From Rhodococcus maanshanensis NBRC 100610 (GTDB lineage Bacteria > Actinomycetota > Actinomycetes > Mycobacteriales > Mycobacteriaceae): 50,267 nucleotides of DNA. The position numbers and the translations under genes are program-made. Shown here piece by piece: positions 24,895 to 32,797 of the stretch. Below the pieces are notes generated by a model, which did not search any database, was not told where the DNA came from, and was given only the letters and a program-made list of their open reading frames with translations. The DNA is taken from positions 1 through 50,267 of the forward strand of contig NZ_BCXA01000053.1 in assembly GCF_001894865.1 (NCBI RefSeq). Direction: 5' to 3'. How positions within the stretch are numbered: the first letter of the stretch is position 1; each line of letters starts with the position of its first letter.

Positions 24895-27249
24895 ATGTCG
24901 ACCTTGGTGAAGGAGAAGCCCGGGAATCTACCGGCGGAGCTGACCAGTTTCTTCGGCAGGCGACACGAGATCGCCGAGGCGAGGCGGCTGCTGGCGACCT
25001 CGCGGTTGGTGACGTTGGCCGGCATCGGTGGGGTCGGCAAGTCCAGGCTGGTGTTGCGGGTCGCCGAGGATTCGCGGCGAGCTTTCGCGGATGGGGTGTG
25101 GTTTGTCGCGCTCGGTGACCTGCAGGATTCCGAGTTGTTGGTGGAGACCGTCGCCGGGGCGCTCGGGCTGCCGGATCAGCCGGGCCTGTCGTTGGTTCGA
25201 CTGCTGACCGATCACCTCTCCACCCGGCACACATTGTTGGTCCTGGACAACTGCGAGCACCTCTTGGGTGCCGTCGCGGATTTGGCGCAGAACCTGTTGC
25301 GAGCGTGCCCGGAGCTGCGGATCCTGGCCACGAGCCGCGAGATCCTCGGGGTGGACGGTGAGCGGGTGCTGAAGGTGCCGCCTATGACGGCGCCCGAACC
25401 GCAGCAGACCCCGAAACTCGAGGCGATGCCCCGGTACGAGTCGGTGGCACTGTTCGTCGCGCGGGCCACCGACGCTCTGCCTGATTTCGTGCTCACCGAG
25501 GCCAATTGCGCTGCGGTGGCGGGGATCTGCCGCCAGCTGGACGGACTTCCCTTGGCCATCGAGCTGGCCGCGGTGCGGATCCGCGCGATGACCGCCGAGC
25601 AGATCCTGCAGCGCCTGACCGACCGCTATCAGCTGTTGACCGTCGGATCCCGGGTCGCACCGTCCCGACAGCAGACGTTGCGGTCCTGCGTGGACTGGAG
25701 CTACGAGCTGTGCGGGCCCGGTGAGCAGCAGCTGTGGGCGTGGCTGTCGGTTTTCGTGGGCGGTTTCGAGCTGGACGCGGCCGAGGGTATCTGTCCCGAG
25801 GAACTGGTCGACGGATTTCTCGACTCGGTGGCCTCCCTCGTCGACAAGTCGATCCTGGTTCGCCAGGAGTGCGGGGCGGTGGTGCGGTTCGGCATGGTCG
25901 AGACGATCGGTGCGTATGGCAGGGAGAAATTGCGCGAATCCGGCGATTACTCCAAAGCGCGGCGGCGGCACCTCGGGTGGTACGAGCGGTTGGTGAAGCG
26001 GGTCGAGATCGAGTGGATCGGCCCCGACCAGGCGGACTGGGTCGATCGATTCGATCGGGAGCAGCCGAACCTGCGGGAGGCGCTGACGTTCAGCATGACC
26101 GAATCGGTCATCGCCACCGACCCGGATGTCACCGCGCGCATGGCGAACGCCTTGTGGTTGTTCTGGTCGTGCCGGGGTCTGTTGACGGAGGCCAGGTATT
26201 GGATGGGCCGCTGCCTCACCGGCTCCGACACCGCGGGGGCCGAGGAACGCGTCAAGACGTTGTACGGCGACTGTTTGTTGGCGGGGATGCAGGTGCAACT
26301 CGAGGAGGCCGCGGCACTGGCGGTGGAATGCTGTTCGCTCGCAGAGCAATTGGGGCACGCGGAGTCGCTCGAGATCGCGAACTACGCGCGTGGATATCTG
26401 GCCTTGTTCACCGGAGACCTCGCCGCGGCGGTCGAACCGTTCCAGGCGGCCCTCGTCAGGGCACGTGCGGAGGGCTCCCACCCGACCGGGACCGGACTCC
26501 AGATCGCACGATCGATAGGCGGATTTCTCGGTCTTGCGATCGCGAGCGGACTTTCGGGGGACGAGGAGACCGCGATCGCCTGTCACGAGCAGGTGCTTGC
26601 GATCACCGCGCCGCGAGGTGAGTCCACCTACCGCGCGTGGGCATCGTGGGCCCTCGCGCTGACGGCATTGCAGGCAGGGGACACCGATCGGGCAACAGCC
26701 CTCCTGAAATCGGCGTTGCCGCTCCTCCGGCGCCTCAAAGACCTGGTCGTGGCGGGCTGGTGCCTGGAGTCGTTGGCCTGGGCCGCGATTCGCGAGGACC
26801 AGGCGACCCGGGCTGCCGTCCTGATGGGCGCCGCCGAGACGCTGGCGCAGACGGTCGGGAGGATCTCGGTGACCCTCCCGAACCTGCTCGGCAACCACGA
26901 CGAGTGCGAGCAACTCACCCGCAACGCACTCGGGGACAGGGCCTACGGTGAAGCATTTCGTACCGGTACCGCCATGAATCTCGACGAATCCGTGGCCTAC
27001 GCACTCGGGGAGAACCTCACCGACCAGCCCGAGCCCGCACCGGTGGCGTCACTGTTGACCCCGCGCGAAACCGAGGTCGCACGGCTGGTCGCGGCAGGCC
27101 ACACGAACAAGGCGATCGCCTCGATGCTGGTGATCTCTCCCCGCACCGCGCAGGGCCACGTCGAACACGTCCTGTCCAAGCTCGGGTTCACCTCGCGAAC
27201 CCAGATTGCCGCCTGGATTGCCGAGAACCAGCAGGATGGACAGCCCTGA
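24895..27249 (+). CDS. STAND/NB-ARC ATPase LuxR-family regulator, copy 1
   Basis: A 784-residue signal-transduction ATPase with a C-terminal LuxR helix-turn-helix. Order: Walker A GIGGVGKS at 43-50, Walker B LLVLDNCEH, sensor TSRE, GLPLAIELAA, then a winged-helix and a helical-repeat region (about 350-700), and at about 720-780 the HTH LTPRETEVARLVAAGHTNKAIASMLV. Such proteins switch between closed and open forms on nucleotide and ligand binding. Start ATG at 24895 with AGGAC upstream. It is clearly paralogous to 29660-31996; the N-terminal 70 residues match nearly position by position. Target genes are unknown; the secreted protein and the small peptide lie next to it. Confidence 0.9.
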   Translation: MSTLVKEKPGNLPAELTSFFGRRHEIAEARRLLATSRLVTLAGIGGVGKSRLVLRVAEDSRRAFADGVWFVALGDLQDSELLVETVAGALGLPDQPGLSLVRLLTDHLSTRHTLLVLDNCEHLLGAVADLAQNLLRACPELRILATSREILGVDGERVLKVPPMTAPEPQQTPKLEAMPRYESVALFVARATDALPDFVLTEANCAAVAGICRQLDGLPLAIELAAVRIRAMTAEQILQRLTDRYQLLTVGSRVAPSRQQTLRSCVDWSYELCGPGEQQLWAWLSVFVGGFELDAAEGICPEELVDGFLDSVASLVDKSILVRQECGAVVRFGMVETIGAYGREKLRESGDYSKARRRHLGWYERLVKRVEIEWIGPDQADWVDRFDREQPNLREALTFSMTESVIATDPDVTARMANALWLFWSCRGLLTEARYWMGRCLTGSDTAGAEERVKTLYGDCLLAGMQVQLEEAAALAVECCSLAEQLGHAESLEIANYARGYLALFTGDLAAAVEPFQAALVRARAEGSHPTGTGLQIARSIGGFLGLAIASGLSGDEETAIACHEQVLAITAPRGESTYRAWASWALALTALQAGDTDRATALLKSALPLLRRLKDLVVAGWCLESLAWAAIREDQATRAAVLMGAAETLAQTVGRISVTLPNLLGNHDECEQLTRNALGDRAYGEAFRTGTAMNLDESVAYALGENLTDQPEPAPVASLLTPRETEVARLVAAGHTNKAIASMLVISPRTAQGHVEHVLSKLGFTSRTQIAAWIAENQQDGQP

Positions 27250-27332
27250 TCCGAGCCGGGAAACCCACTCGCTGACCTGAGTGGAGCGGCATTGCTCGAT
27301 CGATGAGGAGACTCGCTGTGCGCGCCCGCCAC

Positions 27333-27375
27333 GAAGGGGCTGTCCCCGGCCGCGGTGGCCGGGGACAGCCCCTTC
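27333..27375. terminator. Perfect 19-bp stem between convergent genes
   Basis: GAAGGGGCTGTCCCCGGCC pairs without mismatch with its complement at 27357-27375; the loop is GCGGT. No T-run follows on either strand, so it is of the U-less type common in actinobacteria. It can serve both the LuxR gene and the opposing secreted-protein gene. Confidence 0.8.
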
Positions 27376-27390
27376 ATCGTGTGCCGGTCG

Positions 27391-28053
27391 TCAGGAGCCG
27401 AAGCCGGCGAGGAGCTTGCTGAGGCTGCCCGTTCCTCCGGTGCCGCCGGTGCCACCTGTGCCGCCGGTGCCACCTGTGCCGCCGGTGCCACCTGTGCCGC
27501 CCGTGCCGCCTGTGCTGGCCGGGGCGACGGTGATCGACGGGCCCTTGTTGCCGTAGTTGCCGCTGCCGAGTGATCCGGTGTAGTCCATGCCGGTGGTCAG
27601 GGGGGTACCGATGGGGCAGTTCGCGCCGACCTTGTAGGAGACGCTGTACTCCGGTGTGGCGTGGAAGCCCGGGCGATTCTGGACCACCCAGGAGATGATG
27701 CTCCAGGAGGAGTGGGCGTAGTCGGGTTTGACGTCGTCCGTGTCGGTCGGGGCCCCGCCCATCTTGGCGGAGCCGGGGATGTAGGTCAGGCAGGACGGGT
27801 GGCGGTCCGTGACGCTGTAGATGTACTCGTCTACCCAGCTGGTCCGGTCGAACTTCGTTGTCACGGTCACCGTGTCGCCCACCGTTGGGGTGGTGTTGCT
27901 GATGGTCCGGGTGAACTGGGACTTGCCGTCGTCCCAGGAGATCGAGCCGGGGGCCGCGCCTGCGGTGCCTGCGCCGAGGATGGCGAGCGCTCCGATGGAC
28001 AATGCGGCGGCCACGCCTGCGGCGACGCCGCGGGTGGTCTCTCGTTGTGTCAT
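27391..28053 (-). CDS. Secreted protein with Gly-Gly-Thr repeat tail
   Basis: A 220-residue exported protein. ATG at 28053 has GAAGGAA upstream. The signal peptide is residues 1 to about 33 (basic start TQRETTRGV, hydrophobic core AALSIGALAILGAG, cleavage TAGA/AP). The mature part (about 35-180) is rich in Ser, Thr, Tyr and Asp, like a beta-sandwich of a surface protein, with two Cys (HPSCLTYIP, GANCPIG) that could form a disulfide. Then come nine TGG triplets (about 182-209) and a short tail LSKLLAGFGS. I know no family for it. It is on the same strand as, and downstream of, the 25-residue peptide gene. Confidence 0.8.
   Translation of the reverse strand: MTQRETTRGVAAGVAAALSIGALAILGAGTAGAAPGSISWDDGKSQFTRTISNTTPTVGDTVTVTTKFDRTSWVDEYIYSVTDRHPSCLTYIPGSAKMGGAPTDTDDVKPDYAHSSWSIISWVVQNRPGFHATPEYSVSYKVGANCPIGTPLTTGMDYTGSLGSGNYGNKGPSITVAPASTGGTGGTGGTGGTGGTGGTGGTGGTGGTGSLSKLLAGFGS
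27441..27512. repeat. 18-bp tandem repeat encoding Gly-Gly-Thr run
   Basis: The unit TGCCGCCGGTGCCACCTG (plus strand) occurs three times exactly (27441, 27459, 27477) and a fourth time with two mismatches (27495). It codes for two Gly-Gly-Thr triplets per unit in the secreted protein and could change length by slippage or recombination. Confidence 0.9.
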
Positions 28054-28299
28054 GGCTGTTCCTTCGGTGGTTGGGAACGCGACCGTCGACATCGGCATGA
28101 GGGTCGCAGTGTTGGGCGTGGAGCCGTGTGCTCGGCGCGCGGCGGTCGCTGCGCCGAGCACACGGGGTCGAGGGGCGGGTGTCGATCACCCGGGTGCGGG
28201 AACCAGCTGCTGTTGTTGATGGCTCGGGTGATGGTGTCGCCGAGGACGTCGCCGGCGGCGTGGGTCATGAGCAGGGCGACCGCCTGAGCGGAGGGCGAA
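28054..28299. other. Non-coding stretch between secreted protein and peptide gene
   Basis: No gene supported. A minus-strand frame with an ATG at 28270 (MTHAAGDVLGDTITRAINNSS) has no ribosome binding site and runs into low-complexity sequence across the start of the secreted-protein gene. It could be a worn gene fragment. The promoter of the secreted-protein gene must lie here, but I cannot point to a clear -10/-35 pair. Confidence 0.4.
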
Positions 28300-28330
28300 G
28301 GGCCGGTGCTCCTCGGGAGAGCACCGGCCC
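28300..28330 (-). terminator. Terminator after the 25-residue peptide gene
   Basis: Perfect 12-base stem GGGCCGGTGCTC / GAGCACCGGCCC with a seven-base loop, 12 bases after the stop of the peptide gene on the minus strand. No T-run. Confidence 0.75.
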
Positions 28331-28342
28331 CGAACCGAGCCG

Positions 28343-28420
28343 TCAGCTCAGCGACTGCAGCAGGGTGCCGACCGCGCCGACCTTCCCGAGCACACCGAGG
28401 ACCGTGAGGAAAGTTGCCAT
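28343..28420 (-). CDS. 25-residue hydrophobic/amphipathic peptide
   Basis: A tiny open frame, MATFLTVLGVLG followed by KVGAVGTLLQSLS. An ideal ribosome binding site AAGGAGT stands five bases before the ATG at 28420. The gene is bracketed by a 20-base-arm leader hairpin (28445-28493) and a perfect 12-bp terminator stem (28300-28330), so it looks like a complete, independently transcribed gene rather than chance. The peptide has one charged residue (Lys13) apart from its termini; Leu, Val, Ala and Gly dominate, enough to make one amphipathic or membrane helix. It has no export signal of its own. Guesses by analogy only: small channel peptides of corynebacterial type (PorA/PorH), a leaderless bacteriocin, or a type I toxin-like membrane peptide. 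None is proven. Confidence 0.65.
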   Translation of the reverse strand: MATFLTVLGVLGKVGAVGTLLQSLS

Positions 28421-28444
28421 TGATCACTCCTTGAATCGAATTCT

Positions 28445-28493
28445 GAAATTTGTGCGGCCGCAACCAGGGGGCAGTTGCGGCCGCATAAATTTC
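28445..28493 (-). promoter_or_regulatory. Long leader hairpin of the peptide gene
   Basis: Twenty-base arms (28445-28464 and 28474-28493) that pair with a single mismatch around a nine-base loop. Each arm contains the ten-base palindrome TGCGGCCGCA. It ends 12 bases before the ribosome binding site of the peptide gene, so it should fold at the 5' end of that mRNA; it may protect the mRNA or act in attenuation. Confidence 0.7.
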
Positions 28494-28978
28494 TACCACG
28501 ACGTCGAGGCGTCATGTGTGTGAAATAGAAAGGGATTCGGTCTGGAGTTCTGTGTCGCCTCCAGAGGGGGCGCGATTCACCATGTGTTCACGGATTGTTT
28601 GCGTCGAGAGTTGCCATCGGTGCCCGTTGAAGAGTGCTGGATCCGGTAAATATGTGCAGCTCAAGGTCGTGATTGGTGCCGAGGAGTGAGTTGACGGGAT
28701 GGGTTGTCCAGGTATCGATGGCGTTGACTGTGGCCGATTCTAATTGAATTACAATGAGTCATTGTTTATTGGCGCGGTATTCTGGTTAATAATCTTCTGG
28801 GCATGCAAAATTGCCGCCCGTGCCGACCATATTTCGGGGGCGGTGTGTTCGATGGGGAGGTGTTCTTAAAATGGTTGAAGATGCGCACTTCTGTGCGAAT
28901 GGTGTCGGTTTGTGTTCGGTACCTCAGGTGGATTGTCGAATGTTGGACAGGTGTCGGGAAGCGAGTGCGGGCCGTCTG
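28494..28978. other. A/T-richer intergenic region
   Basis: About 485 bases visibly richer in A and T than the rest of the window (for example 28736-28800), with no gene I can support. It should hold the promoter of the peptide gene (minus strand; TAGAAA at about 28490-28495 is a weak -10 candidate). A plus-strand frame starting at 28811 or 28871 runs antisense into the next gene and is rejected. Confidence 0.5.
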
Positions 28979-29332
28979 TCAGTCGATGGGGAACGCTTGG
29001 TTGCAGTCGGCGCCGCAGGCGCAGAACACGGGATACCAGTCCCCGGAGGCCATGTGATCGAACTGCACGCGGACGTGCTGGTCCGAGCGAACCGCGATCT
29101 CGCCCTCGAGCCAGGTGCAGATCCAGGGGCCGTCGTCGAGTGCGACGACCGCGAGCAGGCTCGGCATCGGATCGCCGCAGCTGTCGGGTGACTCGCGATC
29201 GACCACCGTCCACGTGCGAATCTCCCCGAGTCCCGTCGACGGGACTCGCGGCAGGTCCTTGCCTCCGCAGACGTCGCAGGTGGTGCTCTCCAGGCTCAGT
29301 AGTGTCGCGCAGCGCGCGCAGTGCCTGATCAT
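28979..29332 (-). CDS. Zinc-ribbon/OB-fold protein (DUF35-like)
   Basis: A 117-residue protein: an N-terminal zinc ribbon (HCARCATLLSLESTTCDVCGG, CxxC...CxxC) followed by an OB-fold-like part (LGEIRTWTVVDRE, LLAVVALDDGPWICTWLEGE). DUF35 proteins usually partner thiolases or acyl-CoA enzymes, but no such gene is near. The C-terminus adds an unusual Cys-rich end (FCACGADCNQAF). ATG at 29332 is preferred to ATG at 29401, because GGAGG stands five bases before it and the zinc ribbon normally starts the protein. Confidence 0.75.
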   Translation of the reverse strand: MIRHCARCATLLSLESTTCDVCGGKDLPRVPSTGLGEIRTWTVVDRESPDSCGDPMPSLLAVVALDDGPWICTWLEGEIAVRSDQHVRVQFDHMASGDWYPVFCACGADCNQAFPID

Positions 29333-29659
29333 CAGCACCTCCGGCGCGTCGTCGCGGGGCGGTCGGTTTCCGGCCGTGGTGGGTCGTGTGAGCAAGAGCA
29401 TCGGAAAACCTCGACTTCACGCTGGGCAGATCTGACGAATTTCATACTTCGCTGGGGCTGTGTCGAGCACCACGGTGGGATGACGGGGGGACGTACCTGT
29501 TTACGGGCCGCGCTGTGACGGCACCTCCATCCGCGCGGCGGCGCACGGCGCCCTGACGTTACAGTTCACTCTAAAGTGTCAAGTCGGAGCCTCGCCGCAC
29601 GAGGCGGGTTCCGGCCGATATCGGTCGCGGCCCTGTGCCCGGGGAAGACGGGAGTGACG
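29333..29659. other. Intergenic region with divergent promoters
   Basis: Separates the DUF35-like gene from the second LuxR gene. No gene seen. An A/T-rich core near 29559-29585 (TTACAGTTCACTCTAAAGTG) contains a small inverted repeat CACT-CTAA-AGTG and, on the minus strand, TTGACA with TAACGT 15 bases on, a possible promoter toward the DUF35-like gene. Confidence 0.4.
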
Positions 29660-31996
29660 ATGCCGCCCACCGTCCCCGGCAAGGTGGCCGGGAACCTGCC
29701 GCTCGAGTTGAACACCTTCGTCGGCCGCCGCAACGAGACGGCCGAGTCGAGGCGACTGCTGTCCTCCTCGCGGCTGGTGACGCTGACCGGAATCGGCGGT
29801 GTCGGCAAGACGCGGCTTGCGCTGCGGGTGGCCGCCGATTCGAGACGAGACTTCGCGGACGGGGTGTGGCTCGTCGAGCTCGGTGACCTGCGCGATCCGG
29901 CCCTGCTGGCAGGCATGGTGGCCGCCACGCTCGCGCCGCGGAGCATCTCGAGCGAGCCACCGCTCGAGATGTTGGCTGGACACCTGCGAGATCGACGGCT
30001 GCTCCTCGTGATCGACAACTGTGAGCACGTGGTGGATGCGGTTGCTTCGCTGGCCGCGACGCTGTTGCGAAGCTGTCCGGGGCTGCGGATCCTGACGACC
30101 AGTCGCGAGGCCCTTGCTGTCGGCGGAGAAGCGGTGTTGCGAATCCCGTCGCTCGCGGTGCCCGACCCGGACGAGCCGCCGTCGCTGCAGGAGCTCTCCC
30201 GCTCCGAGGCGGTGACTCTGTTCCTCGACCGCGCCGCCGTTGCGGTCCCCGGTTTCGCGCTCACCGAGTACAATCGGGTGGCCGTGGCGCAGATCTGTCA
30301 CCGGCTGGACGGGCTCCCGCTCGCCATCGAACTGGCGGCGGTCCGGCTGCGGACACTGTCGGCCGACCAGATCCTCGACCGGCTGTCCGATCGGTATCAG
30401 CTGCTCACGGGTGGCCGCAGGGGAGCGCCGAGCAGGCAGCAAACGCTCAGGTTGTGCATCGAGTGGAGCCGCGAACTGTGCACCGAAACCGAACGTGAGC
30501 TGTGGGGTCGGTTGACGATCTTCTCGGGCGGGTTCGAACTCGATGCAGCGGAAGGGATCTGCGCAGGCGATCGGCCGACAGGCGAGGTGCTCGACGTGCT
30601 GGCTTCGCTCGTCGACAAGTCGATCCTGATCTGTGAAGGCGCGGGGGCGGTGGTGCGATACCGGATGCTCGAGACCCTCCGCGAATATGGCCGCGAGGAG
30701 TTGCTCGCCCCGGATGACCTCCCGATCCTCCGTCGACGGCACCTGAACTGGTACCGGGATCTGGTCTCGACGACGAGATTCGAGTGGATCGGTCCCCGCC
30801 AGGTCGAGCTCATGGCGCGACTTGGGCGCGAGCAGACGAACCTGCGAGAAGCGATGCACCACTGCATGAGCGAGCCGGACGAGGCCGAGATCGCCCTGCA
30901 GATCTCCGTCGCGCTGTTCCCGTTCTGGCTCTCCCGTGGTCAACTCCGCGAGGGCAGATACTGGCTCGACTGCGCGCTGGACCTGCACGGGGACGAACCG
31001 ACCGCCGACAGGGTCAAGGCGCTGTGTGCGAACAGCCTCCTCGCCGGGTATCAGGGCGACACCGCGTCTGCGACCGCGTTGGCTGCGGCGGCACACGACC
31101 TCGCGGAGCGGCTGGACGACGACGCGTTGCGTGCGGCCGTCATGCATGCGAACGCGTACCTCGCCGCCTTCGCCGGGGACCTGCCCGGGGCCGTGGCCGG
31201 ATGGGCGGATGCCCTCTCGGCCTTCCGGGACCAGGGGAACAATCTCAGGCAGATCTCGACATTGCTCGGGCTCACCCTGGCAGCTGGGCTGCTCGGCGAC
31301 GCCGCCGGGGCGGTCGGGTACCAGGAAGAAGCCCTTTCCATCAGCGAACGAACCGGCGAGTTCGTCTACCGGGCATACGCGGCATGCGCCCTGGGACTCG
31401 CGCTGTGGGAGGCCGATCCACCGCGCGCGGCCGGCCTCCTGGAACAGGGCCTGCGACTGTCCCGATCGGCGGACGACATGCTCGCGGCCGCGATGTGCGT
31501 CGAGACGCTGGCGTGGATCGCGTGTGCGGCGAATCATGCCCGACGTGCCGCGCTGTTGCTCGGCGCGGTGGAGACGATGTGGCGAACGGTCGGTAGCCCC
31601 GGGGTGGTTGCCAGGACGCTGCAGGCGTACCACGCAGAATGCGAGCAGCAGACCCGTCGGGTCCTCGGTGACCGGGTCTTCGAGGGGGCCGTCCGAGAAG
31701 GGGCAGGGTGGGGCCCTGAGGAGGCGATCGCGTTCGCGCTCGACGAGCTCTCCGAGGCCGAGGAGGAGCGGCGGTCCCCTGGGCCGGCATCGGTGCTGAC
31801 GCAGCGTGAGCGGCAGGTCGCCGAGCTCGTGGCTCAGGGCCTGACCAACAAGGCGATCGCTGCGCAGCTCCTGATCTCCCAGCGCACCGTGCAGGGACAC
31901 GTCGAGCAGATCCTCGCGAAGCTCGGATTCGCGTCCCGGATCCAGGTCGCGGCGTGGATCGTCGAGCAGGGACTGGGCAGCCGGTCGGTGAGCTGA
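29660..31996 (+). CDS. STAND/NB-ARC ATPase LuxR-family regulator, copy 2
   Basis: A 778-residue paralogue of the regulator at 24895. Walker A GIGGVGKT near residue 50, Walker B LLLVIDNCEH, TTSREAL, GLPLAIELAA, a winged-helix plus helical-repeat middle, and the LuxR HTH LTQRERQVAELVAQGLTNKAIAAQLL at about 712-765. ATG at 29660 is chosen since GGGAG stands six bases upstream and the alignment with copy 1 begins at KVAGNLPLELNTFVGRR; an earlier frame start at 29576 adds unlike residues. The ligand is unknown; proximity suggests it may control the island genes. Confidence 0.9.
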   Translation: MPPTVPGKVAGNLPLELNTFVGRRNETAESRRLLSSSRLVTLTGIGGVGKTRLALRVAADSRRDFADGVWLVELGDLRDPALLAGMVAATLAPRSISSEPPLEMLAGHLRDRRLLLVIDNCEHVVDAVASLAATLLRSCPGLRILTTSREALAVGGEAVLRIPSLAVPDPDEPPSLQELSRSEAVTLFLDRAAVAVPGFALTEYNRVAVAQICHRLDGLPLAIELAAVRLRTLSADQILDRLSDRYQLLTGGRRGAPSRQQTLRLCIEWSRELCTETERELWGRLTIFSGGFELDAAEGICAGDRPTGEVLDVLASLVDKSILICEGAGAVVRYRMLETLREYGREELLAPDDLPILRRRHLNWYRDLVSTTRFEWIGPRQVELMARLGREQTNLREAMHHCMSEPDEAEIALQISVALFPFWLSRGQLREGRYWLDCALDLHGDEPTADRVKALCANSLLAGYQGDTASATALAAAAHDLAERLDDDALRAAVMHANAYLAAFAGDLPGAVAGWADALSAFRDQGNNLRQISTLLGLTLAAGLLGDAAGAVGYQEEALSISERTGEFVYRAYAACALGLALWEADPPRAAGLLEQGLRLSRSADDMLAAAMCVETLAWIACAANHARRAALLLGAVETMWRTVGSPGVVARTLQAYHAECEQQTRRVLGDRVFEGAVREGAGWGPEEAIAFALDELSEAEEERRSPGPASVLTQRERQVAELVAQGLTNKAIAAQLLISQRTVQGHVEQILAKLGFASRIQVAAWIVEQGLGSRSVS

Positions 31997-32021
31997 CGCC
32001 GAGAACAGCCGACGGCGTCAG
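31993..32021. terminator. Stem at convergent gene ends
   Basis: CTGACGCCG / CGGCGTCAG, nine-base stem with an 11-base loop, covering the stop of the LuxR gene and that of the opposing permease gene. Likely bidirectional. Confidence 0.5.
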
Positions 32022-32758
32022 CGCCTGACCGCGGCCCGGGCCACCAGTTCCATCGTCACGGCCACCGCGCAGGTCTGCGCCAACAGCAGGCCGACGAGCA
32101 CCAGGATCTGCACCGCCCCTGCCTGGATCGCAGATCCGCTGGCGAGCAGCACGCCGACGAAGGCGCCGGGAAGCGTCACCAGACCCACCGTTCGGGTCTG
32201 GTCGAGGCCGGGGAGCAGCGCGTCGGACGCGGCCGTGTGGATCACCTCCATCCGCGCGTCCCGCGGGCTCAGGCCGAGGCTCAGCGCCGCCTCGACCTCC
32301 CCGTGCCGTTGATCGATGGCGTCGAGCGCACGCTTGGCGGCGAGGGAGGTGGCGGTCATCGCGCCGCCGAGCACGATGCCGCCGATCGGGATCAGTGCCA
32401 CCCCCTCGAGCGGGACGACCCCGCTGATCAACATCAGCGGCAGCACGGCCGCGGCGCCCACCGCCAGGGCAAGCGCCAGCCATCGACCCGACCGATCGGC
32501 GCCCGATCGGCGCGCGGCGGTTGCCGAGGCCGCGACATACATCAGGAGCAAGACCGCGGCCGCCGACCACAGGTGGCGCAGCGCGGCCGCAAGCACGACG
32601 GAGACGACCGCGAGCTGCAGTGCGCCCCGGAGCGCTGCCCGAGGCACGGTGAGCGGAGGGTCGAGTGCCGCAACCCGGTACACCGCCGCGGCGATCGCGG
32701 CCATGGCCATGCAGACGACAGCCAGCGCCGGCCCTGGCTGCGCGAGCGCGGAGCTCAC
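32018..32758 (-). CDS. FetB/UPF0014-family ABC permease
   Basis: A 246-residue membrane protein of the FetB (YbbM) family, with about seven hydrophobic segments and the family signature MEVIHTAASDALLPGLDQTRTVGLVTLPGAFVGVLL (split here: TAASDALLPGLDQTRTVG, LVTLPGAFVG). In E. coli FetAB is an ABC exporter that eases iron and peroxide stress. No ATPase gene of the FetA type is adjacent, so the partner must be elsewhere or the protein acts alone. The start is GTG at 32758. Confidence 0.85.
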   Translation of the reverse strand: MSSALAQPGPALAVVCMAMAAIAAAVYRVAALDPPLTVPRAALRGALQLAVVSVVLAAALRHLWSAAAVLLLMYVAASATAARRSGADRSGRWLALALAVGAAAVLPLMLISGVVPLEGVALIPIGGIVLGGAMTATSLAAKRALDAIDQRHGEVEAALSLGLSPRDARMEVIHTAASDALLPGLDQTRTVGLVTLPGAFVGVLLASGSAIQAGAVQILVLVGLLLAQTCAVAVTMELVARAAVRR

Positions 32759-32797
32759 GGTGTGTCCCTGGCGGTCGGCGCCGGCATCGAGGCGGTC

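Noticed and set aside
28811-29191. Plus-strand frame with possible start at 28811 or 28871
   Set aside because: Poor ribosome-site spacing and antisense overlap with the zinc-ribbon gene; no recognisable protein.
20257-29580. Shared octamer ACTCTAAA before the TPR-like gene and before the second LuxR gene
   Set aside because: Only eight A/T-rich bases in promoter regions; could easily be chance.
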